The position numbers and the translations under genes were made by a program. A stretch of DNA of 64,000 nucleotides from Diaphorobacter caeni (GTDB taxonomy: Bacteria > Pseudomonadota > Gammaproteobacteria > Burkholderiales > Burkholderiaceae_C). The notes under the pieces are model-generated. The model saw only the letters and a program-made list of their open reading frames with translations. It made no database searches and had not been told where the DNA came from. Positions within the stretch are counted from its first letter, which is position 1. Each line of letters begins with the position of its first letter. The stretch lies in contig NZ_JADKYZ010000002.1 of the NCBI RefSeq assembly GCF_015354245.1, positions 682,001-746,000 of the forward strand. The letters are read 5' to 3'. Positions 44,520 through 54,234 of the stretch are shown piece by piece.

Positions 44520-46242
44520 CGCTCTGGTCCTGTGTCACGCGGGCGAGTTCGTCCAGGCTGGTCGCCCCGGCGAGCACCTTGCGCAGACCGTCTTCGTGCA
44601 GACTGAGCATCCCGTCCTTGGCCGCAATCGTGTTGATTTCCACAGCGTCCTTGCCCTGCAGAATGGCCGAGCGGACCTTTTCGTCGAGGACCAGCAGTTC
44701 GTGGATGCCGGTTCGTCCACGGAAACCCGTCTGGCGGCACTGCTTGCAGCCGACAGGTCGGTAGATGGGCGTGCCGTGCGCGGCAAAGCGCGACAGGCCT
44801 GAGGTGGTCCACTCCGTCTCGGACGGCACGTAGGTTTCCTTGCACTCTCCGCACAGGGTACGCACGAGACGCTGGGCCAGAATGCCGTTCACCGACGAGG
44901 TGATCAGATAGCCTTCGACGCCCATGTCCTTCAGGCGGATGATCGCGCCGGCTGCCGTGTTGGTGTGCAGCGTGGAGAGCACCAAGTGACCGGTCAGCGC
45001 GGACTGCACGGCGATCTGCGCGGTTTCGCCGTCCCGCATTTCACCGATCATGATGATGTCCGGATCCTGACGCAGGATCGAGCGCAGCGCGTTCGCGAAG
45101 GTCAGGTTGATCTGCGAGTGCACCTGGATCTGGTTGATGCCTTCGAGCTGGTACTCGACCGGATCTTCCACGGTGATGATCTTCTGCGTCTCTGAATCGA
45201 GCTTGGCCAGTGCCGCGTACAGCGTGGTGGTCTTGCCGGAGCCGGTCGGCCCCGTGACCAGCATGATGCCGTAGGGGCGCGCCAGAAGAGCATTGAATTT
45301 ATCCAGCGTATCGGTCGCGAAGCCCATGTCGGCCAGACTGAAACGAACGCTCGCTCTGTCCAGCACCCGCATCACAATGCTTTCGCCGTGCACAGTGGGA
45401 ACGGTGGAGACACGCAGATCCAGCTCGCGCCCCTTCACCCGGGTCTTGATGCGACCGTCCTGCGGCAGGCGACGCTCGGCGATGTCGAGGTGCGCGAGCA
45501 GCTTGACGCGCGAGCCGACGGCAGCGCTGTGTTTGGGCGGAACGATCTCGGACGAGTGGATCACGCCGTCGACGCGGTACCGCACATGCATGCCGTCGTC
45601 GAACGGCTCCAGGTGAATGTCGGATGCACGCATGTCGATCACGCGACCGACGATGGCATTGACCAAGCGGATGACCGGCGCTTCGCTGGCCAGATCCTTC
45701 AAGTGCTCGACGAAGTCGCCCGAATCGCCATCCAGAGCGCCGAACTCATCCCCGTCGACCGCATCCTGCTGCGGCTGAGTGAGCGCGCGTTCGATGTCGG
45801 ACACATTGCCGATGAAGGGCCGGACCTCAAGGCCGGACACCATCTGCAGGGCCTTGAGCACGAAGTCGTCCTGCGGCACCGCCATCGCCACATCCATGCG
45901 TCCATCCTCCACACGCAGCGGAAAGACGTTGTGGCTGACGAGAAAATCGGGCAACAGCCCCTCCACGTCCGGCATCAGCGTGGGGAATTCTTCCGCCGTG
46001 ACGAACGGCACATTCAATTGTCTGGACAGCGCCTGACTGATGTCGAGTTCGGACACCACGCCCAGTTGCACCAGCACCTTGCCAAGCAGGCCACCCATCT
46101 CGTGCTGTGCATTGAGCGCACGCTCCAGATCGCGATGGTTGATCTTGCCAGCCTGCAGCAGCAGCTCACCCAGACGCAAGCGCGCCGGCTGAATCGGCTC
46201 AACAAGTATGGGTTCCGCAGTGTCGGCTGGTTGTGTCATCAT
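44512..46242 (-). CDS. gspE: T2SS assembly ATPase GspE
   Basis: Hexameric ATPase that drives pseudopilus assembly, 576 residues. N-terminal region LRLGELLLQAGKINHRDLERAL and VPFVTAEEFPTLMPDVEGLLP is an MshEN-type domain. The catalytic part has LPQDGRIKTRVKGRELDLRVSTVPTVHGESIVMR, Walker A GPTGSGKTTTLYAAL, and IMIGEMRDGETAQIA. A four-Cys zinc motif C-x2-C (LCGECKE) and C-x2-C (CKQCRQTG) near the C terminus is standard. The start is at the pair of ATG at 46237-46242; the frame continues upstream but through Cys/Arg-rich sequence. It is the first gene of the operon, divergent from a secreted protein gene. Confidence 0.95.
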   Translation of the reverse strand: MMTQPADTAEPILVEPIQPARLRLGELLLQAGKINHRDLERALNAQHEMGGLLGKVLVQLGVVSELDISQALSRQLNVPFVTAEEFPTLMPDVEGLLPDFLVSHNVFPLRVEDGRMDVAMAVPQDDFVLKALQMVSGLEVRPFIGNVSDIERALTQPQQDAVDGDEFGALDGDSGDFVEHLKDLASEAPVIRLVNAIVGRVIDMRASDIHLEPFDDGMHVRYRVDGVIHSSEIVPPKHSAAVGSRVKLLAHLDIAERRLPQDGRIKTRVKGRELDLRVSTVPTVHGESIVMRVLDRASVRFSLADMGFATDTLDKFNALLARPYGIMLVTGPTGSGKTTTLYAALAKLDSETQKIITVEDPVEYQLEGINQIQVHSQINLTFANALRSILRQDPDIIMIGEMRDGETAQIAVQSALTGHLVLSTLHTNTAAGAIIRLKDMGVEGYLITSSVNGILAQRLVRTLCGECKETYVPSETEWTTSGLSRFAAHGTPIYRPVGCKQCRQTGFRGRTGIHELLVLDEKVRSAILQGKDAVEINTIAAKDGMLSLHEDGLRKVLAGATSLDELARVTQDQSDA

Positions 46243-46355
46243 AGAAAGTTGCTCGTTCCCTCGCCGGCAACATCGCTTCGATGCTGCTGGCGGCATAACC
46301 CGCCATCATACCGGTCAAGCCTTTGACCGTCAGATCTGGATTCCTTCAAGAACTC

Positions 46356-48215
46356 ATGCCGCTCGCACTGTCACGCAAATACCAAAAAAGGGGAAATTGG
46401 GGAGCCGCGCTCGCTTCGCTGGCGCTGTGCGCACTTCCCGCGCATGCGCAGATCGCACCGGACGGGCTGATGCCGCGTGCACCGCTCTATGTCACCCCTC
46501 TCGTCTCCGGGGTACTGCTGTGCAACGCCGGCAACCGCGTCACCGAGCTGAAGACGCTGGAGCAGATTCAGGACTGGTGCGTCAAAAACAACGCGACGGA
46601 TGACCTCGCCGCCAAAACCCTGCTGGACGCGCTGGAGCCCGGTGGCCCCGCAGGCAAAGTGCGGTTGGGATACACACTTCTGGTCCCGCTGCTGGAGTTG
46701 TTCGAGCGGCAGGAAGGCCAGTGGAAAATCAGCCCCACCAAGGCCAAGCGCTATCTGGACGTGATCGCCGCGATCCGTCGTCCGGTGGTCGTCTACCTCA
46801 TGGGCGATCACTACGACAGCAGCTCTCAGCTCTCTCAGGAGCTCGCGCGGGATCCGCACAATCTGCTGGCCTATGCCACGGGCCCGGTGCCGACCAGCCG
46901 CTACATCGGACACGGAATCATTCCGTTCACACTGCGCAGCGACCCGGACATTCCCGTCAATCGATACCGCTTCGAGGCGCTGCGCCACATGACACGGCAG
47001 ATCAGCGGACTGGACGCGTCAGTGCGATCACACATCGTGGCCGTGACCCTCGCCGGGGAACTGCACCACATGTATCCAGGGTTCGAGGATGGAGTGGGCG
47101 AGTACGACAACATCCAGGTCACCGACTACGGCCGCGAGTCGCAGGCCGAGTTCAGAGGGTGGCTCAAGGAGAAGTATGGTTCGATAGAGCGTCTGAACCG
47201 GCAATTGGGCAGCCAATTCGCTGCCTTCTCCGACGTTGAGGCTCCGGCGCTGGACATCAGGAAATCTCCACTGCGCACGTTTTCTCAGCACTACGACGCC
47301 TATGCCGCCGGAACGTTGCCGGTTTTCGGCTGGCTCTGGGATCCAGGGCAGAAAATCCAGAAGCTGGATCTCTACGTCGATGGCGCCTACCACGGTCCCG
47401 TCTCCCGCGGACTGGGGCGCATGGATGTCTATCGCGCCAAGAAAGAGGTGACGACGCCCAACACCGGCTTTCGCAGCGACCTCACGTTCCGCGACATGCC
47501 CAAGGGCAAGCACATCGCGCAGATCGTCGCCACCTCCGGCGGCAAGCGCTTTCTGCTGGGCGAGCGCGAGTTCGTCATCGTTCCGCCCGACCAATCGTCC
47601 ACCGCAGACTCGCCCGCACCGAAGCGGCTGGCCGCCCTGCCCGAAGCCAGCACCCTCGAAGGCGTGGAGTACTGGCTGGACCGCCCCAAATCATTGCAGG
47701 ACGTGTACTACAACCCGCTGGCACGGGAGTGGGACGCGTTCCGGGCATTTCAGGTAAACGCTCTGCTCGACCGCTTCTACCGCATTGCGCGCTCGGAAGG
47801 CATTCCAGCTGAATTGCTCTATTCGCACCAGATCGTTTCGGAATCCAATGGCGCATGGAACCCCGTGCTGTTCGCCTCGGACTCCTCAGTGTCCAACACC
47901 ACGCCATGGCGCACCGGAATCAACCAGTACGGCGCGAGCCCCTATGCGTTCGAGTACCTGAAGAAAAAACACATCCGCGCCTACGGCGTGCCCGAATTCA
48001 ACCCATTGCAGGGCGCCAACCCCGAGGCGGCCCGCAACGCATTCGTACAGCACTACCAGGCAGGTGCCAAGTTCGTGAGCCCCTTCTTCCTGTCGGTCGT
48101 GCCCGCACGGCTGAGGGCTCCGGATGACAAGCGCCACTTCGACATCGCGCCGGACAATCCCAACGATGGAGCCGACACGCTGCACTCCGCGCTGGAGTGG
48201 TTCGTGCGTAAATAA
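46356..48215 (+). CDS. Exported GH42-like (TIM-barrel) protein
   Basis: 619 residues. The signal peptide is about residues 1-31 (SLALCALPAHA-Q end). The region about 95-330 contains FRGWLKEKYGSIERLNRQLGS near residue 265, a hallmark of glycoside hydrolase family 42 and related barrels (WLxxKYG-xxxLN). VTLAGELHHMYPGF holds a candidate acid/base Glu near residue 235. HQIVSESNGAW near residue 491 holds a second Glu, a candidate nucleophile. A beta-rich middle domain (about 320-440) separates them. It is not a canonical beta-galactosidase. An upstream TTG is possible. It is divergent from gspE over 113 bp. Confidence 0.72.
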   Translation: MPLALSRKYQKRGNWGAALASLALCALPAHAQIAPDGLMPRAPLYVTPLVSGVLLCNAGNRVTELKTLEQIQDWCVKNNATDDLAAKTLLDALEPGGPAGKVRLGYTLLVPLLELFERQEGQWKISPTKAKRYLDVIAAIRRPVVVYLMGDHYDSSSQLSQELARDPHNLLAYATGPVPTSRYIGHGIIPFTLRSDPDIPVNRYRFEALRHMTRQISGLDASVRSHIVAVTLAGELHHMYPGFEDGVGEYDNIQVTDYGRESQAEFRGWLKEKYGSIERLNRQLGSQFAAFSDVEAPALDIRKSPLRTFSQHYDAYAAGTLPVFGWLWDPGQKIQKLDLYVDGAYHGPVSRGLGRMDVYRAKKEVTTPNTGFRSDLTFRDMPKGKHIAQIVATSGGKRFLLGEREFVIVPPDQSSTADSPAPKRLAALPEASTLEGVEYWLDRPKSLQDVYYNPLAREWDAFRAFQVNALLDRFYRIARSEGIPAELLYSHQIVSESNGAWNPVLFASDSSVSNTTPWRTGINQYGASPYAFEYLKKKHIRAYGVPEFNPLQGANPEAARNAFVQHYQAGAKFVSPFFLSVVPARLRAPDDKRHFDIAPDNPNDGADTLHSALEWFVRK

Positions 48216-48285
48216 TAGGCAAGCAGCAACGGCCTCTCAACACAGGCCTCTCCTGCGAATCGAAGCCGTTGCCCTGCCCGTCCTG

Positions 48286-48831
48286 TCAGTCGAAGACTTC
48301 CGCTCTCTTGAATGCCTCGCCCTGCGCGTCCTTCGCCGAGAGGCTTGGAGTGCCGTCAAAGTGCCAGTCGACCGCGATGTCAGGGTCGTTCCACGCGATG
48401 CAGCGCTCATGCGCAGGCGCGTAGTAGTCGGTCGTCTTGTAGAGAAAATCGGCGGTGTCGCTCAACACCACGAACCCATGCGCGAAGCCCGGTGGCACCC
48501 AGAGCTGGTGCTGGTTGTCTTCGGTAAGCTCCGCGCCCACCCATTGGCCAAAAGTGGGGGAGCTTCTGCGGATGTCCACCGCGACGTCGAACACGCTGCC
48601 ACGCACCACACGCACCAGCTTGCCCTGAGGCTGCTGGATCTGGTAGTGCAGGCCGCGCAGCACGCCACGGGTGCTGCGGCTGTGGTTGTCCTGCACGAAA
48701 TCGTGCTTCGTGCCCGTAGCTTCGTTGAAAGCCTGCTGGTTGAAGCTCTCAAAGAAAAAACCGCGCGCGTCGCCAAACACCTTGGGCTCGATCAGCACGA
48801 CCTCGGGAATGGCCAGACGGGTTGCTTTCAT
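48286..48831 (-). CDS. rfbC: dTDP-4-dehydrorhamnose 3,5-epimerase
   Basis: Third step in dTDP-L-rhamnose synthesis. 181 residues, the standard length. Cupin features: FGDARGFFFESF near residue 20, GVLRGLHYQ near residue 56 with the catalytic His, VRVVRGSVFDVAVDIRRSSPTFGQW near residue 72, WVPPGFAHGFVVLS near residue 109. The ATG at 48831 gives the usual length; a GTG four codons earlier is an alternative. Last gene of the rfbBDAC unit. Confidence 0.96.
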   Translation of the reverse strand: MKATRLAIPEVVLIEPKVFGDARGFFFESFNQQAFNEATGTKHDFVQDNHSRSTRGVLRGLHYQIQQPQGKLVRVVRGSVFDVAVDIRRSSPTFGQWVGAELTEDNQHQLWVPPGFAHGFVVLSDTADFLYKTTDYYAPAHERCIAWNDPDIAVDWHFDGTPSLSAKDAQGEAFKRAEVFD

Positions 48832-48856
48832 TCTTTCACTCACTCACTTCATCGAT

Positions 48857-49756
48857 TCAATAAATCTTGTCGCGCAGAACACGCATCAGGTACTGGCCGT
48901 AGCCGCTCTTGGTCAACGGCTTGGCGAGGCGCTCCAGCTGCTCGGCGTCGATCCATTGGTGGCGCCAGGCAAGCTCTTCCGGACAAGCGATCTTGAGGCC
49001 CTGGCGATGCTCGAGCGTCGAGATGAACTGTCCCGCTTCCAGCAGGCTTTCGTGCGTTCCGGTATCCAGCCATGCATAGCCTCGACCCATGATTTCGACA
49101 TGCAACTGGCCCTTCTCGAGATACAGGCGATTCAGGTCGGTGATCTCGAGCTCGCCGCGCGGTGAAGGCTTGAGGCTTCTGGCCAGTTCGACCACCTGCT
49201 CGTCGTAGAAGTAGAGCCCGGTGACCGCGTAGTTCGACTTGGGATCGGCAGGCTTTTCTTCAATGGACAGCACCTTGCCAGCCTTGTCGAACTCGGCCAC
49301 GCCATAGCGCTCAGGGTCCTGCACGTGGTAGGCGAACACGCTGGCACCTCCGGTGCGCTCGCGCGCGCTGCCCAGCAGTTCGTGGAAATCGTGCCCGTAA
49401 AAAATGTTGTCGCCCAGCACCAGCGCGCTCGGGCTGCCGTCGAGAAACTTCTCGCCGATCAAAAAGGCCTGCGCCAGACCATCGGGGCTGGGCTGCACGG
49501 CGTATTGCATGCGGATGCCCCATTGGCTGCCGTCACCGAGCAACTGCTCGAAGCGCGGCGTGTCCTGCGGCGTGCTGATGATCAGGATGTCGCGGATCCC
49601 CGCAAGCATCAGCGTGCTCAGCGGGTAATAGATCATGGGTTTGTCGTAGACCGGCAGCAGTTGCTTGCTGATGGCGAGCGTGGCCGGGTGCAGGCGCGTG
49701 CCCGAGCCACCCGCGAGGATGATGCCCTTGCGTGGGCTTGGATTATTGATCGTCAT
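48857..49756 (-). CDS. rfbA: Glucose-1-phosphate thymidylyltransferase
   Basis: First step of the pathway: glucose-1-phosphate plus dTTP gives dTDP-glucose. 299 residues. The nucleotide loop is [37 protein letters not shown] near residue 11. [13 protein letters not shown] near residue 115 has the metal-binding Asp. [13 protein letters not shown] and [13 protein letters not shown] are further conserved blocks. It is 26 bp upstream of rfbC and about 37 bp downstream of rfbD. Confidence 0.97.
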   Translation of the reverse strand: MTINNPSPRKGIILAGGSGTRLHPATLAISKQLLPVYDKPMIYYPLSTLMLAGIRDILIISTPQDTPRFEQLLGDGSQWGIRMQYAVQPSPDGLAQAFLIGEKFLDGSPSALVLGDNIFYGHDFHELLGSARERTGGASVFAYHVQDPERYGVAEFDKAGKVLSIEEKPADPKSNYAVTGLYFYDEQVVELARSLKPSPRGELEITDLNRLYLEKGQLHVEIMGRGYAWLDTGTHESLLEAGQFISTLEHRQGLKIACPEELAWRHQWIDAEQLERLAKPLTKSGYGQYLMRVLRDKIY

Positions 49757-49793
49757 GCGGTTTTCTTTTTCTCGCAGGGATGGTCAGGAACTC

Positions 49794-50684
49794 TCAGAGG
49801 ATTTCCGTGAGCATGCGTTGAACGCCATGCTGCCAATGCGGCAGCGTGAGGCCGAAGGTGTCCTGCAGCTTCGACGTGTTCAAGCGCGAATTGTTCGGGC
49901 GCCTGGCGGGGGTGGGGAAGGCCGATGTCGGCACGGGCGCGATCTCCGTCGCCTTGATCTGCAGATCGGGCTTGATCTTCTGCGCCTGCTCGATCACGAA
50001 TCGGGCGTAGTCATGCCATGTGGTCACGCCACCGGCCACGCAGTGATAGAGGCCCGCATCTTCGGGCTTTTGGTGCAGATGGCGGATCGCGTGCGCGGTC
50101 ACGTCGGCCAGCAGATCGGCCCCCGTGGGTGCGCCAAACTGGTCGTTGATCACCGTGAGGCGGTCACGCTCCTGCGCAAGACGCAGCATGGTCTTGGCGA
50201 AGTTGCCGCCGCGCGCCGCGTAAACCCAGCTGGTGCGCAGAATGATGTGCTTGGCGCCGCTCGCGCGAATCAGCTCCTCGCCTTCGAGCTTGGTGCGGCC
50301 GTAGACGGACAATGGCCCGGTCGCGTCGGACTCCACCCACGCCGCGTCGCCCGAACCGTCAAAGACATAGTCCGTGCTGTAGTGGACGAGCCACGCGCCC
50401 AGTCTGGCGGCCTCTTGGGCAATCAGCCCCGGTGTCGTCGCATTGAGCTTGCGCGCGAATTCGGGCTCGCTCTCTGCCTTGTCGACCGCCGTGTGCGCGG
50501 CCGCATTGACGATCACGTCGGGGCGCAGCGCACGCACGGTGGCAACCACGCCTTCCGGATTCGAAAAATCGCCACAGTGCTCGGTGCTGTCGAAGTCAAG
50601 CGCCGTGACCTGCCCCAGCACGCTCAGGCTGCGCTGCAGCTCCCATCCGACCTGACCGCCCTTGCCCAGCAGAAGAATGTGCAT
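49794..50684 (-). CDS. rfbD: dTDP-4-dehydrorhamnose reductase
   Basis: Last step of dTDP-L-rhamnose synthesis, NADPH-dependent. 296 residues. The Rossmann start is LLLGKGGQVGWELQR near residue 4. The catalytic YGRTKLEGE (Tyr-x3-Lys) is near residue 128. STDYVFDGSGDAAWVE precedes it. The start at 50684 lies two bases after the rfbB stop. The longer upstream frame has no support. Confidence 0.96.
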   Translation of the reverse strand: MHILLLGKGGQVGWELQRSLSVLGQVTALDFDSTEHCGDFSNPEGVVATVRALRPDVIVNAAAHTAVDKAESEPEFARKLNATTPGLIAQEAARLGAWLVHYSTDYVFDGSGDAAWVESDATGPLSVYGRTKLEGEELIRASGAKHIILRTSWVYAARGGNFAKTMLRLAQERDRLTVINDQFGAPTGADLLADVTAHAIRHLHQKPEDAGLYHCVAGGVTTWHDYARFVIEQAQKIKPDLQIKATEIAPVPTSAFPTPARRPNNSRLNTSKLQDTFGLTLPHWQHGVQRMLTEIL

Positions 50685-50686
50685 GA

Positions 50687-51757
50687 CTACGCCTTGTCCT
50701 GAGTCTGGTACTGCTGGGAGATCCAGTCGCGATAGGAGCCGGTCTGCACGGCGGCCACCCACTCGGCGTTCTCCAGATACCACTGCACGGTCTTGCGGAT
50801 GCCCGTCTCGAAGGTCTCCGCAGGCTTCCAGCCCAGCTCGCGCTCGAGCTTGCGCGCATCGATCGCGTAGCGGCGATCATGGCCTGGCCGGTCGGTCACG
50901 TAGGTAATCTGCTCGCGGTAGCTCTTGCCGTCCGCGCGCGGGCGCAGCTCGTCGAGCAGGCCGCAGACCAGATTCACGATCTCGATGTTGGGCTTCTCGT
51001 TCCAGCCGCCGACGTTGTAGGTCTCACCCAGCTGGCCGCCCTCGAGCACTCGGCGGATGGCGCTGCAGTGATCGCGAACATAGAGCCAGTCGCGGATCTG
51101 CATGCCGTCGCCATAGACCGGCAATGGCTTGCCAGCGAGCGCGTTCACGATCATCAGCGGAATCAGCTTCTCGGGGAAATGATAGGGGCCGTAGTTGTTG
51201 CTGCAGTTCGTCGTGAGCACCGGCAGGCCGTAGGTGTGGTGCCACGCGCGCACCAAGTGGTCGCTCGCTGCCTTGCTCGCTGAGTACGGGCTGTTGGGCT
51301 CGTAGTTGTGGTCCTCGGTGAAAGCCGGGTCGGTGGGCTTGAGCGAGCCGTAGACTTCATCGGTCGAGACGTGCAGGAAACGGAAGGCCTGCTTGTCCTC
51401 CGCAGGCAGGGAAGCCCAGAAGTGACGCACGGCCTCGAGCAGCCGGAAGGTACCGACCACGTTGGTCTGGATGAAGTCTTCAGGACCATGGATCGAGCGG
51501 TCCACATGCGACTCGGCCGCGAAGTTCACGACGGCACGCGGCCGGTGCTCCTTGAGCAGGCGCTCAATCAGCTCCGCGTCTCCGATATCGCCCTGCACAA
51601 AGTGATGGCGCACGTCGCCCTTGAGTGTCTGCAGATTCTGCAGATTGCCCGCATAGGTGAGCTTGTCGACATTGACCACCGGCTCGTCATTGACGGCCAG
51701 CCAGTCCAGCACGAAGTTGGCGCCAATGAAGCCTGCGCCGCCGGTTACCAGAATCAT
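50687..51757 (-). CDS. rfbB: dTDP-glucose 4,6-dehydratase
   Basis: Second step in the pathway, SDR family. 356 residues. NAD motif [17 protein letters not shown] near residue 4; catalytic [15 protein letters not shown] near residue 166 (Tyr-x3-Lys); [10 protein letters not shown] near residue 133; and [20 protein letters not shown] near residue 198. It is the first gene of rfbBDAC and divergent from the phasin gene; the 149-bp gap presumably holds promoters for both. Confidence 0.97.
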   Translation of the reverse strand: MILVTGGAGFIGANFVLDWLAVNDEPVVNVDKLTYAGNLQNLQTLKGDVRHHFVQGDIGDAELIERLLKEHRPRAVVNFAAESHVDRSIHGPEDFIQTNVVGTFRLLEAVRHFWASLPAEDKQAFRFLHVSTDEVYGSLKPTDPAFTEDHNYEPNSPYSASKAASDHLVRAWHHTYGLPVLTTNCSNNYGPYHFPEKLIPLMIVNALAGKPLPVYGDGMQIRDWLYVRDHCSAIRRVLEGGQLGETYNVGGWNEKPNIEIVNLVCGLLDELRPRADGKSYREQITYVTDRPGHDRRYAIDARKLERELGWKPAETFETGIRKTVQWYLENAEWVAAVQTGSYRDWISQQYQTQDKA

Positions 51758-51906
51758 GGAAAGTTGCCCAGATCGAAAATTTGTCTTAGCCGCCGATTAT
51801 CCCACCCATCGTCCGACAGACGTTTCAGCCCCAAAAGTCATAGACTTCGGGGGATCCGATCCAACCAAGATCAATCTACTCCACCCGAGCTCAACAAGGA
51901 GCCAGC

Positions 51907-52419
51907 ATGAGCAGCAAATCGTCGCCTGGAGGCAAGGGAGGCAGCGCCATTCCGGAGCAGCTTCAGCAACTCCCCCATCTCGCCAAGGAATCCGCCGAGC
52001 AGATCTGGCTGGCGGGACTCGGTGCGTTTTCCAAGGCCCAGCAGGAGGGCGGCAAGGTGTTCAACGTGCTGGTGCAGGACGGCCTCGCGCTGCAAAGGCA
52101 GGCCCAGGCGATGGCCCAGGAGCAACTGCAGGCCGCCAGCAGCCGTCTGGAGGGTCTGACCAGCAAGATGAGCGAGCGCGCCGCAGAGCCGCTCGACAAG
52201 CTGGAGTCGCTGTTCGAGCAACGCGTCGCCAAGGCACTGCAACGCATGGGTATCCCCAGCGCAAGGGATCTTGAGGCGTTGCAAGCGCATATTGACGCGC
52301 TTTCCAGAGAGCTGCAAGAGACCCGCGCTCAGTTGCGCGCCGTCCAAGGCCAAGAACAAGGCGCGGAACCAGTCGACGCGCCCCCGGCACGCAGAAGCAC
52401 CCGCAAATCGGGCAGCTAG
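51907..52419 (+). CDS. Phasin family PHA-granule-associated protein
   Basis: Probable polyhydroxyalkanoate granule surface protein, 170 residues. The WLAGLGAFSKAQQEGGKVFNVLVQDG block near residue 37 is the phasin signature of the PhaF/PhaI type. Amphipathic helices rich in Gln/Ala/Glu follow and can form coiled coils (ALQAHIDALSRELQETRAQLRAVQ). The tail is short and basic (RRSTRKSGS), a reduced version of the histone-like tail of PhaF. AAGGAG precedes the ATG. The adjacent TetR gene resembles PhaD. Confidence 0.92.
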   Translation: MSSKSSPGGKGGSAIPEQLQQLPHLAKESAEQIWLAGLGAFSKAQQEGGKVFNVLVQDGLALQRQAQAMAQEQLQAASSRLEGLTSKMSERAAEPLDKLESLFEQRVAKALQRMGIPSARDLEALQAHIDALSRELQETRAQLRAVQGQEQGAEPVDAPPARRSTRKSGS

Positions 52420-52510
52420 AAATCCTACCCCGAGCCGAGAACCCCACATCTCATTGATTACCCACTGTCCACGACCATCTCGACCCGTTAGAGTCGACTC
52501 TCAACAAGAC

Positions 52511-52540
52511 GCAATAGCAATAGCAATAGCAATAGCAAGA
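52511..52540 (+). repeat. Hexanucleotide tandem repeat (GCAATA) x4-5
   Basis: Four perfect GCAATA units from 52511 to 52534, then a fifth degenerate copy GCAAGA, immediately before a palindrome and the ribosome binding site of the TetR gene. Slippage would alter spacing in the leader in steps of six, without changing the coding frame. Confidence 0.9.
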
Positions 52541-52555
52541 GCGTGTTTACGCTCT
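52538..52555. promoter_or_regulatory. Palindrome AGAGCGTGTTTACGCTCT, candidate operator
   Basis: An 18-bp sequence with seven-base arms AGAGCGT/ACGCTCT around GTTT. It sits 22 bases before the start of the TetR gene. It could be the operator of this regulator, a hairpin in its leader, or both; there is no T-run, so it is not a terminator. Confidence 0.5.
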
Positions 52556-52577
52556 CAGAGGGCAAGGAGACAGAGGC

Positions 52578-53264
52578 ATGGCGACCAAAAAGGCACCGCG
52601 CCGCACCGCCGAGCGGATTTTGCAGAGCAGTCTGGCGCTCTTCAACCGGTTTGGGGAACCGGGCGTTTCCACCAATGCCATCTCGGCCGATCTGGGCATC
52701 AGCCCCGGCAATCTTTACTACCATTTCCCCGCCAAGGACGATCTGATCAACGCGCTGTTCGGGCAGTACGAACAGGCGCTCACCCCCATCCTGCAGGCGT
52801 CGGACGGCGTCGCCAATGTCGAGGATGCCTGGTTCTTCATGCATTCGGTACTGGAGGTGAACTGGCACTACCGCTTCATCTACCGCAATCTCAACGAGCT
52901 GCTGTCGCGCAATCGTCAGCTTGAGGCACGCGTGCGGGAGACGCTGGATGGACTCATGCAAAGCCTGTTGCGCCTGCTGAGCAGCATGCAGCACAACGGC
53001 GCATTGATCGCGCCGTCCATCGGCTGGGGCACGACGGCTCGCAGCATGGTGCTGCTGCTGGTGTTCTGGCTGAGCTATGAATATGCGCTCGATCCGCGCA
53101 ATGCCCTCGAAGAGGAAAACGCCCAGAGCGCGGCGATGCGCAATGCGGTCCATGTGCTCGGACTGCTCACGCCCTACGCGGCCCCCGATCAACGGGCGCA
53201 TCTGCAGCGGCTGATCGACGCCTATGCGCCGGACAGCATCGAGCCCGAATCCGCAGCAGCCTGA
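52578..53264 (+). CDS. TetR family regulator, PhaD-like
   Basis: Regulator of 228 residues. The N-terminal helix-turn-helix RILQSSLALFNRFGEPGVSTNAISADLGISPGNLYYHFPAKDDLINALF (about residues 12-60) is typical, and the rest, including WFFMHSVLEVNWHYRFIYRNLNELLSRN, resembles PhaD-type TetR proteins that control phasin genes. AAGGAG precedes the ATG. The phasin gene lies 158 bp upstream on the same strand, and the palindrome and hexanucleotide repeat lie in between. Confidence 0.88.
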   Translation: MATKKAPRRTAERILQSSLALFNRFGEPGVSTNAISADLGISPGNLYYHFPAKDDLINALFGQYEQALTPILQASDGVANVEDAWFFMHSVLEVNWHYRFIYRNLNELLSRNRQLEARVRETLDGLMQSLLRLLSSMQHNGALIAPSIGWGTTARSMVLLLVFWLSYEYALDPRNALEEENAQSAAMRNAVHVLGLLTPYAAPDQRAHLQRLIDAYAPDSIEPESAAA

Positions 53265-53284
53265 CTCAAGACAACCGGTTCAAG

Positions 53285-54058
53285 TCAATACACCACCGCC
53301 GCCCGGTGCGCGGCGATTTCCAGCAGCCCGTCAAAAATCAGCTGCTCGACCAGCTCGAACGGCCGCGTCATGCTCGGCGCCATCTTCCAGCCCGCCCCGC
53401 CGGTCATCATGCAGGCGGGCTCCATGCCGCAGTGATCCTTGAGGTGCTGATACATGCGCTCGACCGCCCCGGCAATGGCGTAGGTGCCGCCACTCGTGAG
53501 CGCATCACTCGTGTTGGATGGAAATGGCCGCACCTCGCCGGTCGGCACATGCAGCCCTGCCGTGCCGGTCTCCAGCGCGCGCAGCATGATGCCGTGGCCC
53601 GGCAGGATCAGACCGCCGAGGAACTTGCCGTCGGTGTCGATCGCCTCCACCGTCACCGCCGTTCCCACCATCACCAGCACCAGAGGCCGTGCAGGCCCTT
53701 GCGCCAGCAAACGGTGACGCGCACCGATCATCGCCACCCAGCGGTCAGCGCCCAGGCGCGAAGGATGGTCGTAGCCATTGGTGAGCCCCGCTTCTGCGAG
53801 CGACGGAACCACCCACTGCGGCGTCACGTCCCAGAGTTCCATCTGTTCAGCCACGCGGCGCTTGACCGCATCGCCCGCCACCACACAACCCAGCATGCGC
53901 TCGGGAACGGGAAGCGTCGCCCACGGCCCCTCGGCGAGACGATCGATATGGTCCAGAAATTCGGCTCCGTGCGCCAGAAGCTGGGCGCCGGGTTGAGGTG
54001 CATCAAACAACGCCCACTTGAGTCGGGTGTTGCCCACATCGATGGCCAGAAAAGTCAT
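53285..54058 (-). CDS. coaX: Type III pantothenate kinase
   Basis: First step of CoA synthesis, ATP-dependent, not inhibited by CoA in this class. 257 residues. ASKHA-fold motifs: [15 protein letters not shown] near residue 5 (phosphate-1), [18 protein letters not shown] near residue 98, and [28 protein letters not shown] near residue 125 (phosphate-2). It converges with the TetR gene, 20 bp apart. Biotin ligase (birA), a common upstream neighbour, is not in the window. Confidence 0.95.
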   Translation of the reverse strand: MTFLAIDVGNTRLKWALFDAPQPGAQLLAHGAEFLDHIDRLAEGPWATLPVPERMLGCVVAGDAVKRRVAEQMELWDVTPQWVVPSLAEAGLTNGYDHPSRLGADRWVAMIGARHRLLAQGPARPLVLVMVGTAVTVEAIDTDGKFLGGLILPGHGIMLRALETGTAGLHVPTGEVRPFPSNTSDALTSGGTYAIAGAVERMYQHLKDHCGMEPACMMTGGAGWKMAPSMTRPFELVEQLIFDGLLEIAAHRAAVVY

Positions 54059-54234
54059 GCCAGCGATTATCGTGAGTTTTCGAGATTTAACACTTGTCAG
54101 CAGAAACCACAGTGCAGAATGTCACCCTTGCCAAGCGCCCAAGGCAAACTTAGGGTAAATCTCTGACATAGACTGTCACATCGAGCCCTTACAGTGGCAA
54201 GTCGCTTTATTCCGAAACCTCAGGAGATCACAGC

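Noticed and set aside
52511-52540. CRISPR-like repeats
   Set aside because: Six-base tandem units without spacers; this is a microsatellite.
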